Shown in pieces: positions 22,399 through 33,013 of a stretch of DNA of 64,000 nt. The stretch's first letter is position 1; each line of letters begins with the position of its first letter. The DNA is from Glandiceps talaboti (taxonomy: Eukaryota > Hemichordata > Enteropneusta > Spengelidae), in the NCBI RefSeq assembly GCF_964340395.1, contig NC_135559.1, positions 21,435,621 to 21,499,620 of the forward strand, given 5' to 3'. The notes under the pieces are model-generated. The model did no database searches. It saw only the letters and a list, made by a program, of their open reading frames with translations, and had not been told where the DNA came from. The position numbers and the translations under genes are program-made.

Positions 22399-25300
22399 GA
22401 CCTATTGACTATGAATAATGAAATATGAGCTATAAACCTTCAAGTATGGTATATGAACTATGAACTATGACCTTTAAACTCCATATGAAGACTTAACCTT
22501 AGAACGTTAGAATTAGGATAGACTCATAAATGTGCAGAGTGGACTTGATAACTTGGTCAATCTTCGTTCTTTTGAAATTCCGAATTTCCAATTATTATTT
22601 TATTAATACTAAACTTGAAAAAAGAAATAATAATAATAATGATAAATCAGGATATAAGAGTGAGAGAGATCAGGAAGTACTAGGTCGCTGAAGGTGAATT
22701 GATTAAGTATCTCGGATGGTAAATGTTCCTCAGATTATTAATAAATGCATTTGTTTGCTATTTGCAATTGTCTCTTTTTAGGATGGAGCTCTAATTATAA
22801 AGTTACCGAAAAAATGTTTGTACTTAATTTCCGAAATGTATATATAATTGGCTTCATCATACATCGGTATCTATTGAAGCCAGGCCCACTATATGTAAAG
22901 ATATGTATTTACTGTACTATGAACAAGTCTATCAAAACAAAACATCACCCATTCTCTTTTTTGAACGAAGATTTAGATATTGAAACCCTATGAATTCCTT
23001 TACAATTTAAATCTATTTCAAAGAATATACTGCTAACTTAAAATTGTTTTTTTAGCTAGTCCAAGTTATCAAACATTGAAAGCTCTAAGATACCCAGGAT
23101 AACATTTGATCATTAGAGTTTTCCTACTGTTAAGATATAAATATCACGATAATGCATTATACTAAATTGACGATGGATTAAAAAAATACATCACGGACAA
23201 TCCATTGAGCTGTATCATAGACATCACTGATGAGTGAACGAGTGATAAGGTTTGGGAAGTGTAAAGTTTGTTTACCTTTTGTACTAAAACAGTGTTGCAG
23301 CCAGCCATTTGAAAGAGTGAGACATAGTGTCCCGAGACTTTCATTTTTCTGGGTCATCATAATTTTTTTGGGGGGACAAGCACCAATGGTGTTGTAGCAC
23401 AACTGTACAGTTTGTAAAAATATTTACCCACATGCTGATCCATGCTAGATATTTGCTGAATGATTATGCAATTGCCTATCCAACCCTGTTGTTATCTATG
23501 CAATATACACGATAATTTGGCTGTTGCGATAGGCGTGGTCATGTTGCTAAATATATTTGCATACAATAGTTTATTAGTGTGGGTCATCTTTGACCCGTCA
23601 CTTCCAAAATTGTGGGTCAGGTCCAAAAAATGTGTGTCAAATGACCCAAAAAACTCCCTCTGGCTGCAACACTGTCTAAACGATTGACAAAAACAAACAT
23701 TCAACCCTTTGCTCAATGTTTTCGCATTACATGCAGCCAGAAAAACCAACGTCAATTACAACACGTCACTGTAGAAATAGACATGTCAAATTTGCAGTTA
23801 AATACATGATCATTCTCTGTACAATCACACCTCTACTAACGACACAAGCAGACCATTCAAATACCACACTTGACACCATCTTTCACAGATAAATTATACT
23901 TACACGCACAATTCGTTCAAGAGAATAATACTGCTGATAAAAATCGCAGTTCGTGATATCACAGCACCCTCTCACTTTCACCAAATTTCAAGTGACAAAC
24001 GTAGCTATGACAAATTAAACCCATGTGCTATGACGTTCGAGAAACTCTAACATATAATCTAAACCATTAGCATAAATATTGGTTTTTCAAATCAATTTAA
24101 CGTCTATAGTATAGAGTTGAAATCAAAGTATTGACAATAAATTGGTCCAAGCATTGTAGACGGGGAAGAATAACAAGTAATAACTTGGTACATAGGCCAG
24201 AATTCTATTTACACTGTCCATGTTTTTATAAAACGCTTTTCTCTATTTCATATTTATATTTGACTGGAGATATAAAGCATTCCTTAACTTTCACAAAATG
24301 CAATGTAAATATAACGTCCCTGTAATTTACTAATATCCATGTCACAGCTCAATGGAATGTCCGTTGAGAAAAGTAATCGATAATGACGTACACAACATAT
24401 GTAAATTTTTCAACTTACCAAAAGTAGGCTAACAACAAAACTGATGGTAGAGACATTATAAAACTTAGTTTTCTCCAATCTCGTACAACATATGCGATAC
24501 CTCCGAGGGCAGCATATGCAAGGGCATAGAAGACAACGGTACTACTGCTGACAAACGCCCTCTTCGACGGCCCGACCCATTCGAGAGCTGAAAATAAGCA
24601 CCCACAAAAATTAGTGTAGTGTCTGGTTGATGACTACTATATAATTTATGTTACTGCCTGGTGGTGGCGGTGGTGGTGGTGGTAGTGGTGGTGGTGGTGG
24701 TGGTGGTGGTGGTGGTGGTGGTGGTGACGATGGCGAAGACGTGTAAGTGTCTGGGGATGTCGAATAAAATGTAGGTGCATCAACATATTCGTTTGCTGAC
24801 GTTTAAAGGTCCTAAAGGAGAATTTGTGAAATCCGCCATAAATCGTCAATGGTAGAGCTTTTCTGAAACATCAATGCGGAATATCCATTGTAACATCATA
24901 GACGGTGGGGAAAGTTTCTCCAATGACTATGTATTCATTCAACTGAGATATGTGCAGTATGTAGGAGAGTGTCATCGTGTTTGACACTTGAACTATCAAA
25001 CTTACCGTAACTGTAGGTAACTAGATAAATACCAACAATCGAACAACCGAGGATGAACTGTGAGAGCAGGTACATTTCTAGAACGGGTGACAATGCTGTG
25101 CATACATTGGCCATGATATTACATGGTATAGCAAGGAATATGGACGATTTCCTACCATATCTGTAACAGACAAACACATTATCATCAAACTTTCCTTCGT
25201 GAACTTATAAGTCTGAGTAGGTACCTAGTCTGCAAGGTATACGTACGACCTGACGGGCGCCCTCTGACATCGGTCGAACGACACGACTTACCTTACAGTC

Positions 25301-28300
25301 TAGATTGACACCGTCAATCTTTTCTATTCCATTGGTATGACGTCATTTCCCCATTTTTAGACACTGAACTTTGAATGGATTTTTCCATGCAACAGAAACA
25401 ACTTGAAGCACTGCTGTAGAAATGACGCCACGAAAATACCAGTTCATGGAATTGATAATGCCAATGGTAAGTTCGTTTGTACACGCGTTCCTCATGGCTG
25501 GGAAACAAGACAGGCTGATAGCTAGGTACTTCACAAGTTTTGTATTGTGGGAAGTTAACAATTAACAGGATAAGTATATAAACGGCTAAAACTTGGGTTT
25601 CAGTCGTAACTGGCTGTCGGCGGGCTATGATCTATTCCTCTTTCTTTACAGCATGTTAAATAATAATGTTGGATGTTGAGAACGGTAAACCTTCACTCCA
25701 AGTCGAATATTTGCAAAATATACATAACCATATCACTTGAAAATCAAATGCACTGCCGATGTTGCAGTAAAGGGATTCATGCCCACCTTTGACAAAACTT
25801 CTCGATAAATTAAAGTATGTGTATATTTGGACTTGATTCTGACTCATACCATGACGGTAGACATTTTCCTACCTCCATACTCACACCTACTAAAGACCAG
25901 TTTTTCTATCTACACATGCATGATCTACAAATTTGGCAAGCGTTAGTCATATAGTGTGGAAAACAATTTTATATTGAATATTCGGACACTGATGTATCGA
26001 AGACAGTACATGTCTCTGATTTTGCTATAAATCTACTTGTCAGCCATTAGTGCATAGAAATGTGGTGAGCGGGATGTATATTGTAGTGTCATGTTACATG
26101 TATATGACAAATGCCTGGCAGTACAATGTCAACAAAATACACGTGAACAATGATCACGAGGTTGTAAAACTCAAATAATTGTGAAACAAAGAATGCTATC
26201 GAAATTGGCTAGGAAACTAGACAAGACGATTTTAAAAGTTCGTTTCAGTACTGAACACTGAATTTTGGCCAGCGGCTTTCAAATAAAAATATACCTCTAG
26301 CGCCCCCAGTGGCCAAACTATCGAATCCGAATATAGCCCGAATATGACCTCTCTTCACACTTTCTCCAGCACGTTTGTCAGCTTCAACGTTGCAGATGGA
26401 ATATGCCAAATGATAATCAAATTTGGGAGCTGACGACATGTAACAGTCTGACTGGGAGATAGATAGAGCTCCCCACATTACTGAGGAGGAGGTAGTAATT
26501 GGAAAGTATATAGTCACACTTACCTATCGGATAGTGGGGCTAAAAAGAACGTACCAAATAAAATACCAATATAAACCGAAGATCGGCCGAGTTCTCGGAG
26601 CCAAGTCTTATCACACACCAAATCCCACTGTAAAATGGAAATTGGGATTAAATGTAGCTATAAATTGCAATCGTATCGATTTCTGCGTGCTTGTATGTAG
26701 TAGAACGATATTTTGAAACTCTGTGTACATGATGCACACGTACGTCGTATTACCTAGATTATTAGGACTTCAGGACATCTATAGTGCGGCTAACACACGT
26801 GACACTACTTAGACATATGGAAGGTACAGGCTTTGGACATAATTATGTAGCTACGTAGGACTAAGTACTCAACGGCATCATGCGTTTTACACAACATAAT
26901 CTATAAATCAGGATATACTAAACTATCTCTAACTAAAAAAACATGTAAACAATATTAAACTAGGATTACAATTTATTGAATAATTGAAAACTTTTTTTAT
27001 AGTTTGTTTTGCTAAAAAACTTCCCAAGGCTCTATAAATCTATCCTCAGTACTCTTAGCAGTTAGCAGACTAACTTTAATATATAAAACTGATTGCTTTT
27101 CAAGATGATAAACTATATACCAGAATTGTCATCACGTTCTACTTGGGGAAGTGTGCCTGGTTCTTCCCTCATATCGATCATCGCCAATAAAAACTGTTAT
27201 TAATATTCACTTATTCCTCGGACACATTGCATTCCAGAATGTAATCGCTTACCACTGTCCATTCAACAATCGAAGAGAACAGACAGTTTCAAATCTGCCC
27301 TCTCCATCATTGATACAGTATCACCAATCTCATAGAACGTGCTCACCTGATCACACGGGTGAGATGTAAAGGACGCCACCAGCGTTACGCCTGTGCCATG
27401 ATAATCCTTTTCGGATGTTGACAATATAGAAGTAAAAGTATAATACAGTCTACAGTCTACAGTGTCAGTTTACAGGGTTGACTATTGTATCTGGTATTGA
27501 TTGGTGATTGGATCTGCGCACTGTTTTATGCGCAAGTACTATATGTAAACGCGAGCAGCTGCTATATAATTACTGAACCGAAAACCGGCCGTTAACCGGT
27601 TTACACTGGATTTCACTCCGATTCTGTAATGAATGTTGTTACAATTGATGATGTATGGTTGCATAAAAAGAATTTCTACGACCCTACACGAACTCGGGAT
27701 TATAATCTCTCTCGTAACTCGTGACAATGACAACGTTTGCTTCCCCTCAGTTTTGAATTGTTACAATACTAGGCAATCCGAGACTCGTTTGTCTCTTTAA
27801 CTTTGAATCTGAATGATATTGTTTCCATCGGGATACGATACAAACCTGTCATTTTGTATACTGTACCACCTTTGCATTCAATAACAGGGCGTGTTCGTTC
27901 TCTGCTTTGCCCGATAGTTATTAGGCCCATTTCATACATGGACAATGCGCTTGTCCGCTCAATAACAACTTGGACAGAGGTAATTTAATAGAACAGGTAA
28001 CAATTGCCACACTATTCCCGGGGGAATGACTGAAGATCATACGAAGTATACAGAAAACTACAGTTCAAGTTAAAGAAGAAAATTGCAGACAGAAAATATT
28101 TAAGTAAGGAGCAAAAAATAATTTGGCTGTTGAGTTCATATGAACGCGATACACGTGATCTTCGAATTGTGGTTATGCCATATGCCATACCTATCTCTAT
28201 AATACTAAGCGGGTGTTTTGTCTGGGATATTTTCCGATTCGGCCGAATGGATTAGAAAAATATTAGCGGGGTTATGTTTACAAAACTGTTTACAGTTCTA

Positions 28301-30443
28301 CGTGACATTTGTGCTGTTGATGATGTTTGTCGATCGCCGAGTCTCTGTTCGAGTTGTGGTTACGCCATATGCCACTTTTGAACTTACGAAATATGTACAT
28401 CCCGTGCGAAGCAGATGTAATTGTCTAGTATATATAATGGATGTATTCGGGAACACCTTAATACATCCATACATAATCACAGTCTATTGTTCAATGGCTC
28501 AGACCATTTCGTCAGTGGTCTGAGGCAGTGGGTTGTCTATTGTATCTTGTATTGATTGGTAATTGGACCTGCGCACTGTTTTATGCGCAAGTATTAAAGG
28601 CGACCAGCTGCAGCTGGTTTATACTCAGTACTGTCCTGAAAACCGGTTTACACTGGATTTCACAATTATGTCGTTACAATTGACGTTGGATAAATAGAAT
28701 TTCTACGACCCAAACAAACTCCAGGCTATTAATTCCCTCTCGCATCTCCAAAACATTGGCAATGCTCCCACTCAGGTGTGCATTTTTACAAGACGCACCG
28801 GCAGCAATCCAGAATATTTCGTTTGTTTAAATTCAAATCTGAATAATATTGTTTCCATGGCTACAATAACAAATTGTCATTTGTTTTGTTTATATTGTAC
28901 CACCTATGCATTCAATAACATGACGTACTCGTTCTAGATGTTTTAACCGGTCGTTATTAAATCTGATGGACGAAGCGCTCATGCTCCCTAACTAGCTTGG
29001 GGTAATTTACATGTATTTGGACAATGCAAGTTAAAGATCGGAAATATGCAAGTGACAAATAAACAAAAAAATTAATAATTTCGCGGTTGCGTTCACATGG
29101 ATGATACACGTGATTAGCCTTATCGTGTTTAAAGACGATTAAGTCATCATCACTTGACTATTTTTCACCGTCTTTATTATGACATGGCCTCATCATGGAC
29201 TATATTTGCATAAAATATTCCACATAAATTACCAAAGTGGGGGTTGTACAGTCGTCTTGGAACTGTACAACTTACACCAGAAATAAAGGTCAATACAGTC
29301 GTCACATTTACAATCCAAGGATTTTGCAATTTGTAGACACATTCTCTTCGCGTTAAGTCAGATTGCATATCATGATTTCACCTTGACAATAAATATACGA
29401 CCTCAACAATATGACGTCCACAGTTTCTATCACGGCTAGTCAACAGTGTTGCTATGAGTCTTATATTGACGATAGACAAATAAATGTACTTCTGTTAAGG
29501 GGAGGGGGTGAGGTGACATAAAAAACCCAAATTCGTCTATTCATAAAGGCCGATGTAATTGTATAGCTGAAATCACTAATGAAATCAATACAGCATACAG
29601 CAGAGCTGCGTCATGGTGGTTTGCACTGTAACCCGTCTGTGTACATGGTACACATATATCCTAAACTAATTTAGAGTACTCACTTTACTTTTTAAACAAT
29701 AGCGAAAGTTTATAATTTAGAGTCCGGGTTAGGTTCATGGTACGCGTTTGTGACCTACATTGCTGTCTCGAGTTTAAGCGACGAGCGCATGATCAGAAAA
29801 CGGCCTTGGGAAAACTGTTGACAATGTCACTCAAGTAGAAAACGAAAGCAACGTCATACCCTAGATGTACACAAGGGAAGTAGACGATTGTATGTTAATT
29901 TTACTACATCATTATGAATGATGAAACGAACGACTATCAATGAGAACGTTCTATCAGATTGTTCAATAAACAGAATAATTATATGGGGAAAATGAGCAGT
30001 GAAATCAAATTACGTGGATCACTAACCTCTGTAACTATACTGGAGCGATGATTTGCGATGTCAAAACTCCAGCCGTTGTCACACACTGTTCTTGGTAATA
30101 ACTCAGATATTTGGCAAGAGGTCATATTTCCAGCATTATGCATAAAATGTTCGCTGATATTACTAAATCGTTTACAACTACTTGGCTGACAGACTCCGTC
30201 TTCATATTCATACGGGATATACATGCTAACAGTTACATTGGATTGCTCTAAATAATCATCTGCTATTCTGCAGACATGGGGTACTGAGGCCCCTGTAAAT
30301 GCCGAACCAAGTGCAACCAAACAACCCGGTATCATACACAAGCAAAGGAATGAATAAACTATTTTTTGAAAACGTCCAAATCCACCAAGGTGATTCAAAA
30401 TTTCATCAAAATCCACAACCATGCTCTGCTCGCATCCATCCAT
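13633..30443 (-). CDS. SLC22: SLC22-family solute carrier, gene A, 10 exons, 591 aa
   Basis: Major facilitator transporter of the organic ion (SLC22) family, expected in the plasma membrane with 12 helices. CDS exons: 30443-30027, 26627-26524, 25160-25006, 24587-24419, 21975-21867, 20074-19929, 16968-16754, 16324-16216, 15937-15719, 13765-13633. All junctions are GT/AG, all phases close and the sum is 1776 bp. Exons 2 to 8 include sizes I know from vertebrate SLC22 genes (104, 155, 169, 215, 109). Landmarks: a long loop after helix 1 with Cys and N-glycosylation sites, PLSDRYGRK after helix 2, [11 protein letters not shown] after helix 6, VDRYGRT after helix 8. Near helix 11 it has SCFGRIG, with Arg where organic cation transporters have Asp, so an anion, zwitterion or carnitine-type substrate is likelier. 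The C terminus is SFV, a class I PDZ-ligand pattern. The substrate is unknown. Confidence 0.9.
14936..15678 (+). repeat. Minisatellite, 30-bp unit, about 24 copies, in gene A intron 9
   Basis: The unit is ACCCCCAAGGTACACACAGACACCATGTAT; variants carry GTCCAC, GTTCAC or one fewer C. Two breaks read ATGTAATGTACTTTGTAAC. The array ends about 40 bp from the exon 9 donor. Frames are open on both strands (for example [10 protein letters not shown]) only because the unit is a multiple of three. Confidence 0.95.
15719..15937 (-). CDS. SLC22: SLC22 gene A, exon 9 (helices 11-12)
   Basis: Acceptor TACTTTCAG, donor GATAG-GTGAGG. Encodes [19 protein letters not shown], then [15 protein letters not shown]. 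The Arg in FGRIG is at the helix 11 selectivity position. It is 6 bp longer than the gene B exon. Confidence 0.9.
16216..16324 (-). CDS. SLC22: SLC22 gene A, exon 8 (helix 10)
   Basis: A 109-bp exon with acceptor TTTTTCCAG and donor TTAAG-GTAAGA. Encodes [15 protein letters not shown] through [15 protein letters not shown]. Confidence 0.92.
16754..16968 (-). CDS. SLC22: SLC22 gene A, exon 7 (helices 7-9)
   Basis: A 215-bp exon with acceptor TCCCAACAG and donor GCAG-GTAACT. Encodes [19 protein letters not shown], then [13 protein letters not shown]. The first two thirds are nearly identical to gene B; the 3' end ([12 protein letters not shown] onward) is more diverged. Confidence 0.92.
19205..19620 (+). 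repeat. Diverged minisatellite in gene A intron 6
   Basis: About ten imperfect units of roughly 40-45 bp built on GTGCTAGGTTTTCGTGGTGT followed by GAACCCAAGGCCCC. Confidence 0.85.
19929..20074 (-). CDS. SLC22: SLC22 gene A, exon 6 (central cytoplasmic loop)
   Basis: A 146-bp exon with acceptor CAACTTTCAG and donor CATTG-GTAAGT. Encodes [15 protein letters not shown], a basic stretch and [18 protein letters not shown] leading into helix 7. The loop half differs strongly from gene B; the [15 protein letters not shown] half is conserved. Confidence 0.9.
20198..20482 (+). repeat. (TGTC)n microsatellite with interruptions
   Basis: TGTC steps with CGTC, TGTA and TGCC variants, in intron 5 of gene A about 125 bp from exon 6. 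All overlapping ORFs are artefacts of this array. Confidence 0.95.
21325..21480. promoter_or_regulatory. Conserved intron 5 block shared with gene B
   Basis: 156 bp starting CACGCATGTGTCAGTC and ending CTATATCCCGTGCAAA are nearly identical to 38731-38883 in the same intron of gene B (one 3-bp indel and about two substitutions). Flanking intron sequence does not align as well. It could be a regulatory element kept by selection or a gene-conversion tract. Confidence 0.55.
21867..21975 (-). CDS. SLC22: SLC22 gene A, exon 5 (after helix 6)
   Basis: A 109-bp exon with acceptor GATTTAAG and donor CACTG-GTATAT. Encodes [20 protein letters not shown]. It differs from gene B by one base, and similarity continues into both flanking introns. 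Confidence 0.9.
22312..22393 (+). repeat. (GT)n microsatellite
   Basis: TGTGTG run with a few TTTG and TATG interruptions, in intron 4 of gene A. Confidence 0.95.
23290..23674. mobile_element. hAT-like MITE in gene A intron 4
   Basis: Ends CAGTGTTGCAGCCAG and CTGGCTGCAACACTG are perfect inverted repeats, with further inverse matches inside (GGGTCAT and ATGACCC). Flanks ACTAAAA and TCTAAAC resemble each other but give no clean 8-bp duplication. There is no coding capacity. Confidence 0.65.
23758..23850. other. Intron 4 segment shared with gene B
   Basis: CACTGTAGAAATAGACATG through ACAATCACACCTCTAC aligns with 43628-43688 in intron 4 of gene B at lower identity than the intron 5 block, so it reflects the original duplication. 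Confidence 0.5.
24419..24587 (-). CDS. SLC22: SLC22 gene A, exon 4 (helices 5-6)
   Basis: A 169-bp exon with acceptor CTTATTTTCAG and donor TTTTG-GTAAGT. Encodes [20 protein letters not shown] through [11 protein letters not shown]. It differs from gene B by only two bases. Confidence 0.92.
24656..24726 (+). repeat. (GGT)n microsatellite upstream of exon 4
   Basis: GGT repeat with GGC and AGT interruptions, about 70 bp from exon 4. An equivalent tract lies at the same place in gene B (44668-44737), with similar sequence between tract and exon. Confidence 0.95.
25006..25160 (-). CDS. SLC22: SLC22 gene A, exon 3 (helices 3-4)
   Basis: A 155-bp exon with acceptor TCTGTTACAG and donor TTACG-GTAAGT. 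Encodes [18 protein letters not shown] and [15 protein letters not shown]. It completes the RYGRK signature begun in exon 2. About one third of residues differ from gene B. Confidence 0.92.
26524..26627 (-). CDS. SLC22: SLC22 gene A, exon 2 (helix 2)
   Basis: A 104-bp exon with acceptor CATTTTACAG and donor GATAG-GTAAGT. Encodes [20 protein letters not shown] and FLAPLSD. Confidence 0.92.
27478..29125. repeat. Tandem duplication in gene A intron 1 (two units of about 600-690 bp)
   Basis: Unit 1 (about 27478-28170) and unit 2 (about 28535-29125) align through CTGCGCACTGTTTTATGCGC, CCGGTTTACACTGGATTTC, AGAATTTCTACGACCC, AATATTGTTTCCAT and GATACACGTGAT. Unit divergence is considerable. A shorter related piece lies in intron 1 of gene B (46615-46695). 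Confidence 0.75.
30027..30443 (-). CDS. SLC22: SLC22 gene A, exon 1 (N terminus, helix 1, large loop)
   Basis: The start is the ATG at 30443 ([19 protein letters not shown]); the in-frame codon 12 bases further out is TTG. Helix 1 is [19 protein letters not shown]. The extracellular loop has NVT, NIS and NMT glycosylation sites and paired cysteines. Donor GAG-GTTAGT. Confidence 0.9.
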
Positions 30444-30510
30444 CGTGGCGTCCAAGGTGCGAAAGATGTCGTGTCAGGGGTCTCCACTGATCGCAAAGCA
30501 ATACACATAC

Positions 30511-30542
30511 ATAAACAAGAGCGTCACAGTTAACGCATGCGT
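30511..30542 (-). promoter_or_regulatory. Gene A proximal promoter motifs
   Basis: On the - strand ACGCATGCGT (30542-30533) is followed by TTGTTTAT (30518-30511), 70-100 bp before the start codon. Gene B has the same pair in the same order and distance. ACGCATGCGT resembles an NRF1-type site, TTGTTTAT a forkhead site. Confidence 0.45.
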
Positions 30543-30599
30543 GGAACTAGCGGAGAGGTACATATTAAAACTAGCTTTCCCTCGCCAAGCTATACAAAG

Positions 30600-31454
30600 C
30601 ACAGCAATAAAAAAAATAATCTTTGTCAAACATTGCGTCTTAAAACATCAATGACATTTTGAAAGATAGTAGGTAATGTTATAAATTTATCATTTACTAT
30701 GAAATTATTTGCTTGAATGATACAGTTGTTGTTTCCGTGTATATGTGCTCAAACTGACATGGGTAGCTAGGACTCAGTTGATCTTTCAGAATTGATATTA
30801 TTATCGGAAGCCAGAGTACAATTTTTCAACGAAAAATAACATCTCTACAAAGAAGCTAGTGGTTAATACGACGATGGAAGCGATGTCTTCTAGCTATCAC
30901 ACTGGTCGTCTCGGAGAGTTGAATCATAGGTTATCTTCTACCAATTCACACTATATAGATTGGGTGTGGTTTGTTTGTTGAATACAAAGAGTTATAGAAA
31001 TAGACTGGACAGATTCTGGATTCTTAGATCTAGCTTTCTATGCGTACTTTACCGTTTATTTGGTCTGTGATGTATTGTTCTATTCGAGTACATAGGTATA
31101 TACCAGGTTTTGAACTCGCATACTTATATATCTTGCCTCAGTTATCCTTTTTAAAAGAATATTCATTTGAAATGTCAGGATTGTAAATACTGATCAGGAC
31201 TGTTTTACTCGTTACTTTTACACTACATAGATTGGACAGAGTATGTTTGACACGATAAAACACTATTGTAATTAGCCAATACTACTTAACATCGGTTTCG
31301 ACAGCTGTTTCAGTATTTAGATATACACATGTAGTCTCAAGTGACAAGTGCGGGTAGTTGTGACTATTTCCTATTTCCAGACACAATAGGTCGTTTGTTG
31401 TTATTTCCAGACGAGGTTGCAACCAAGCTGATGAGTCGTATATTATTGGTAATT
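30600..31454. other. Upstream flank of gene A
   Basis: No gene, RNA or repeat array was recognised between the gene A promoter and the 27-bp minisatellite. Confidence 0.45.
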
Positions 31455-32021
31455 CACTTTGTAGTACACCCCTCCACATATCACTTTGTAGTACACCCCT
31501 CCACATCTCACTTTGTAGTACACCCCTCCACATCTCACTTTGTAGTACACCCCTCCACATCTCACTTTGTAGTACACCCTTCCACATCTCACTTTGTAGT
31601 ACACCCCTCCACATCTCATTTTGTAGTACACCCCTCCACATATCACTTTGTAGTACACCCCTCCACATCTCACTTTGTAGTACACCCTTCCACATCTCAC
31701 TTTGTAGTACACCCCTCCACATCTCACTTTGTAGTACACCCCTCCACATCTCACTTTGTAGTACACCCCTCCACATCTCACTTTGTAGTACACCCCTCCA
31801 CATCTCACTTTGTAGTACACCCCTCCACATCTCACTTTGCAGTACACCCCTCCACATCTCACTTTGTAGTACACCCCTCCACATCTCACTTTGTAGTACA
31901 CCCCTCCACATCTCACTTTGTAGTACACCCCTCCACATCTCACTTTGTAGTACACCCCTCCACATCTCACTTTGTAGTACACCCCTCCACATCTCACTTT
32001 GTAGTACACCCCTCCACATCT
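31455..32021 (+). repeat. Minisatellite, 27-bp unit, 21 copies
   Basis: CACTTTGTAGTACACCCCTCCACATCT is repeated 21 times with almost no length change (567 bp), with rare C/T changes. It lies about 1 kb upstream of gene A. Frames are open in several directions because 27 is a multiple of three. It abuts the truncated MITE at 32035. Confidence 0.97.
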
Positions 32022-32034
32022 CATATAGAAAATC

Positions 32035-32258
32035 CACAGGCACTTGTTTCCTGAGATATGTATCAGAACATTTCTATCAGAATACAATAAAATGTCGATA
32101 ATATCGATAATATTGACGTATTTAGCCAACTGTATATGAAAGGGGTAAAATTATACTTCTTATACAAGTCCACCCACCGTGAAATATTAGTCTAGTGGGT
32201 GGACATGCGCTATCATAGAAACAAGTATAATTTCCCCCTTTCATATACAGTTCAAATA
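32035..32258. mobile_element. Foldback MITE, hAT-type, copy 3 (truncated)
   Basis: The left end CACAGGCACTTGTTTCC and the inner arm AATACAATAAAATGTCGATAAT match copies 1 and 2. The right arm is present only as far as CCCTTTCATATACAG. The loop differs and has its own hairpin (CCACCCACCG against GTGGGTGGAC). No target duplication can be assigned. Confidence 0.75.
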
Positions 32259-32284
32259 TTTCATTGAAATATAATTTTTTAAAC

Positions 32285-32390
32285 TACCTCCCTGTGGGGC
32301 AGATGTTAGAGCTCAAGATTAGTAGTCGGCATGGTCCTGGATTCAAATCCTACTAGACACAGGGGATTGTTACCATTCTGAATTGTAATC
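32285..32390 (+). mobile_element. Possible tRNA-derived SINE fragment
   Basis: GGATTCAAATCC (32339-32350) fits the RNA polymerase III B-box, and CCCTGTG (290-296 of the 32-kb block) pairs with CACAGGG (358-364), like an acceptor stem. The T-stem pairs poorly and the D-arm is unclear, so it is not a working tRNA. It runs into a (CA)n tail. Confidence 0.3.
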
Positions 32391-32576
32391 ACACACACAC
32401 ACAGACACACATACACACACACACACACATACATACACACACATACACACACACATACATACATACATACACACATACATACACACATACATACATACAC
32501 ACATACACACACACATACACACACACATACACACACACACATACATACACACACATACACACACACACACACACAG
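32390..32576 (+). repeat. (CA)n / (ACAT)n microsatellite
   Basis: ACACACAT and ACATACAT steps mixed over about 185 bp. Confidence 0.95.
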
Positions 32577-33013
32577 ATCTAGACGGTCAGACGGACAGAC
32601 ACCGCACCATGCCTATAGCACTACTGAACCTTATCAGTTCAGTTGTGCTAACAAGGACGACAGCAACTTATTAACATCAATATTTGAAGTACAATCAATA
32701 TTTATTTCGTTACTTATATGCCAAACACTCTCTGTACATACAGATATTTAATAGAAAAGAACAAATGATAAAGTTACTAGTTTTTAGTGTGTTCATTGAA
32801 AGTATTCCCACGTACTTTAATCAATATATATATTGATGTAAATCATTTATCGCTACTATATCAGACAGGTGGCAACTTCATGAAGGCAGTGAAAACGGAA
32901 TAGCAAAAATTTCATGGCAACTAATAATAGTACGTTATAACTAGTTATGTCAATGTAGTCTGACAAATGAAGCCAACATACCATTTCAGTATGTGTTTTC
33001 ATAACATACAATT

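Noticed and set aside
30444-30455. Longer N terminus for gene A (four extra codons)
   Set aside because: The first codon would be TTG. The true ATG is at 30443.
31455-32021. Regular repeats that could look like a CRISPR array
   Set aside because: No unique spacers between repeats, no cas genes, eukaryotic context.
31282-32129. ORFs of 228-253 codons (EMWRGVLQS and HFVVHPSTS repeats)
   Set aside because: Produced by the 27-bp array. No start context, splice signal or conserved flank.
32285-32364. Functional tRNA gene
   Set aside because: B-box and acceptor pairing are present, but the T-stem and D-arm do not pair well.
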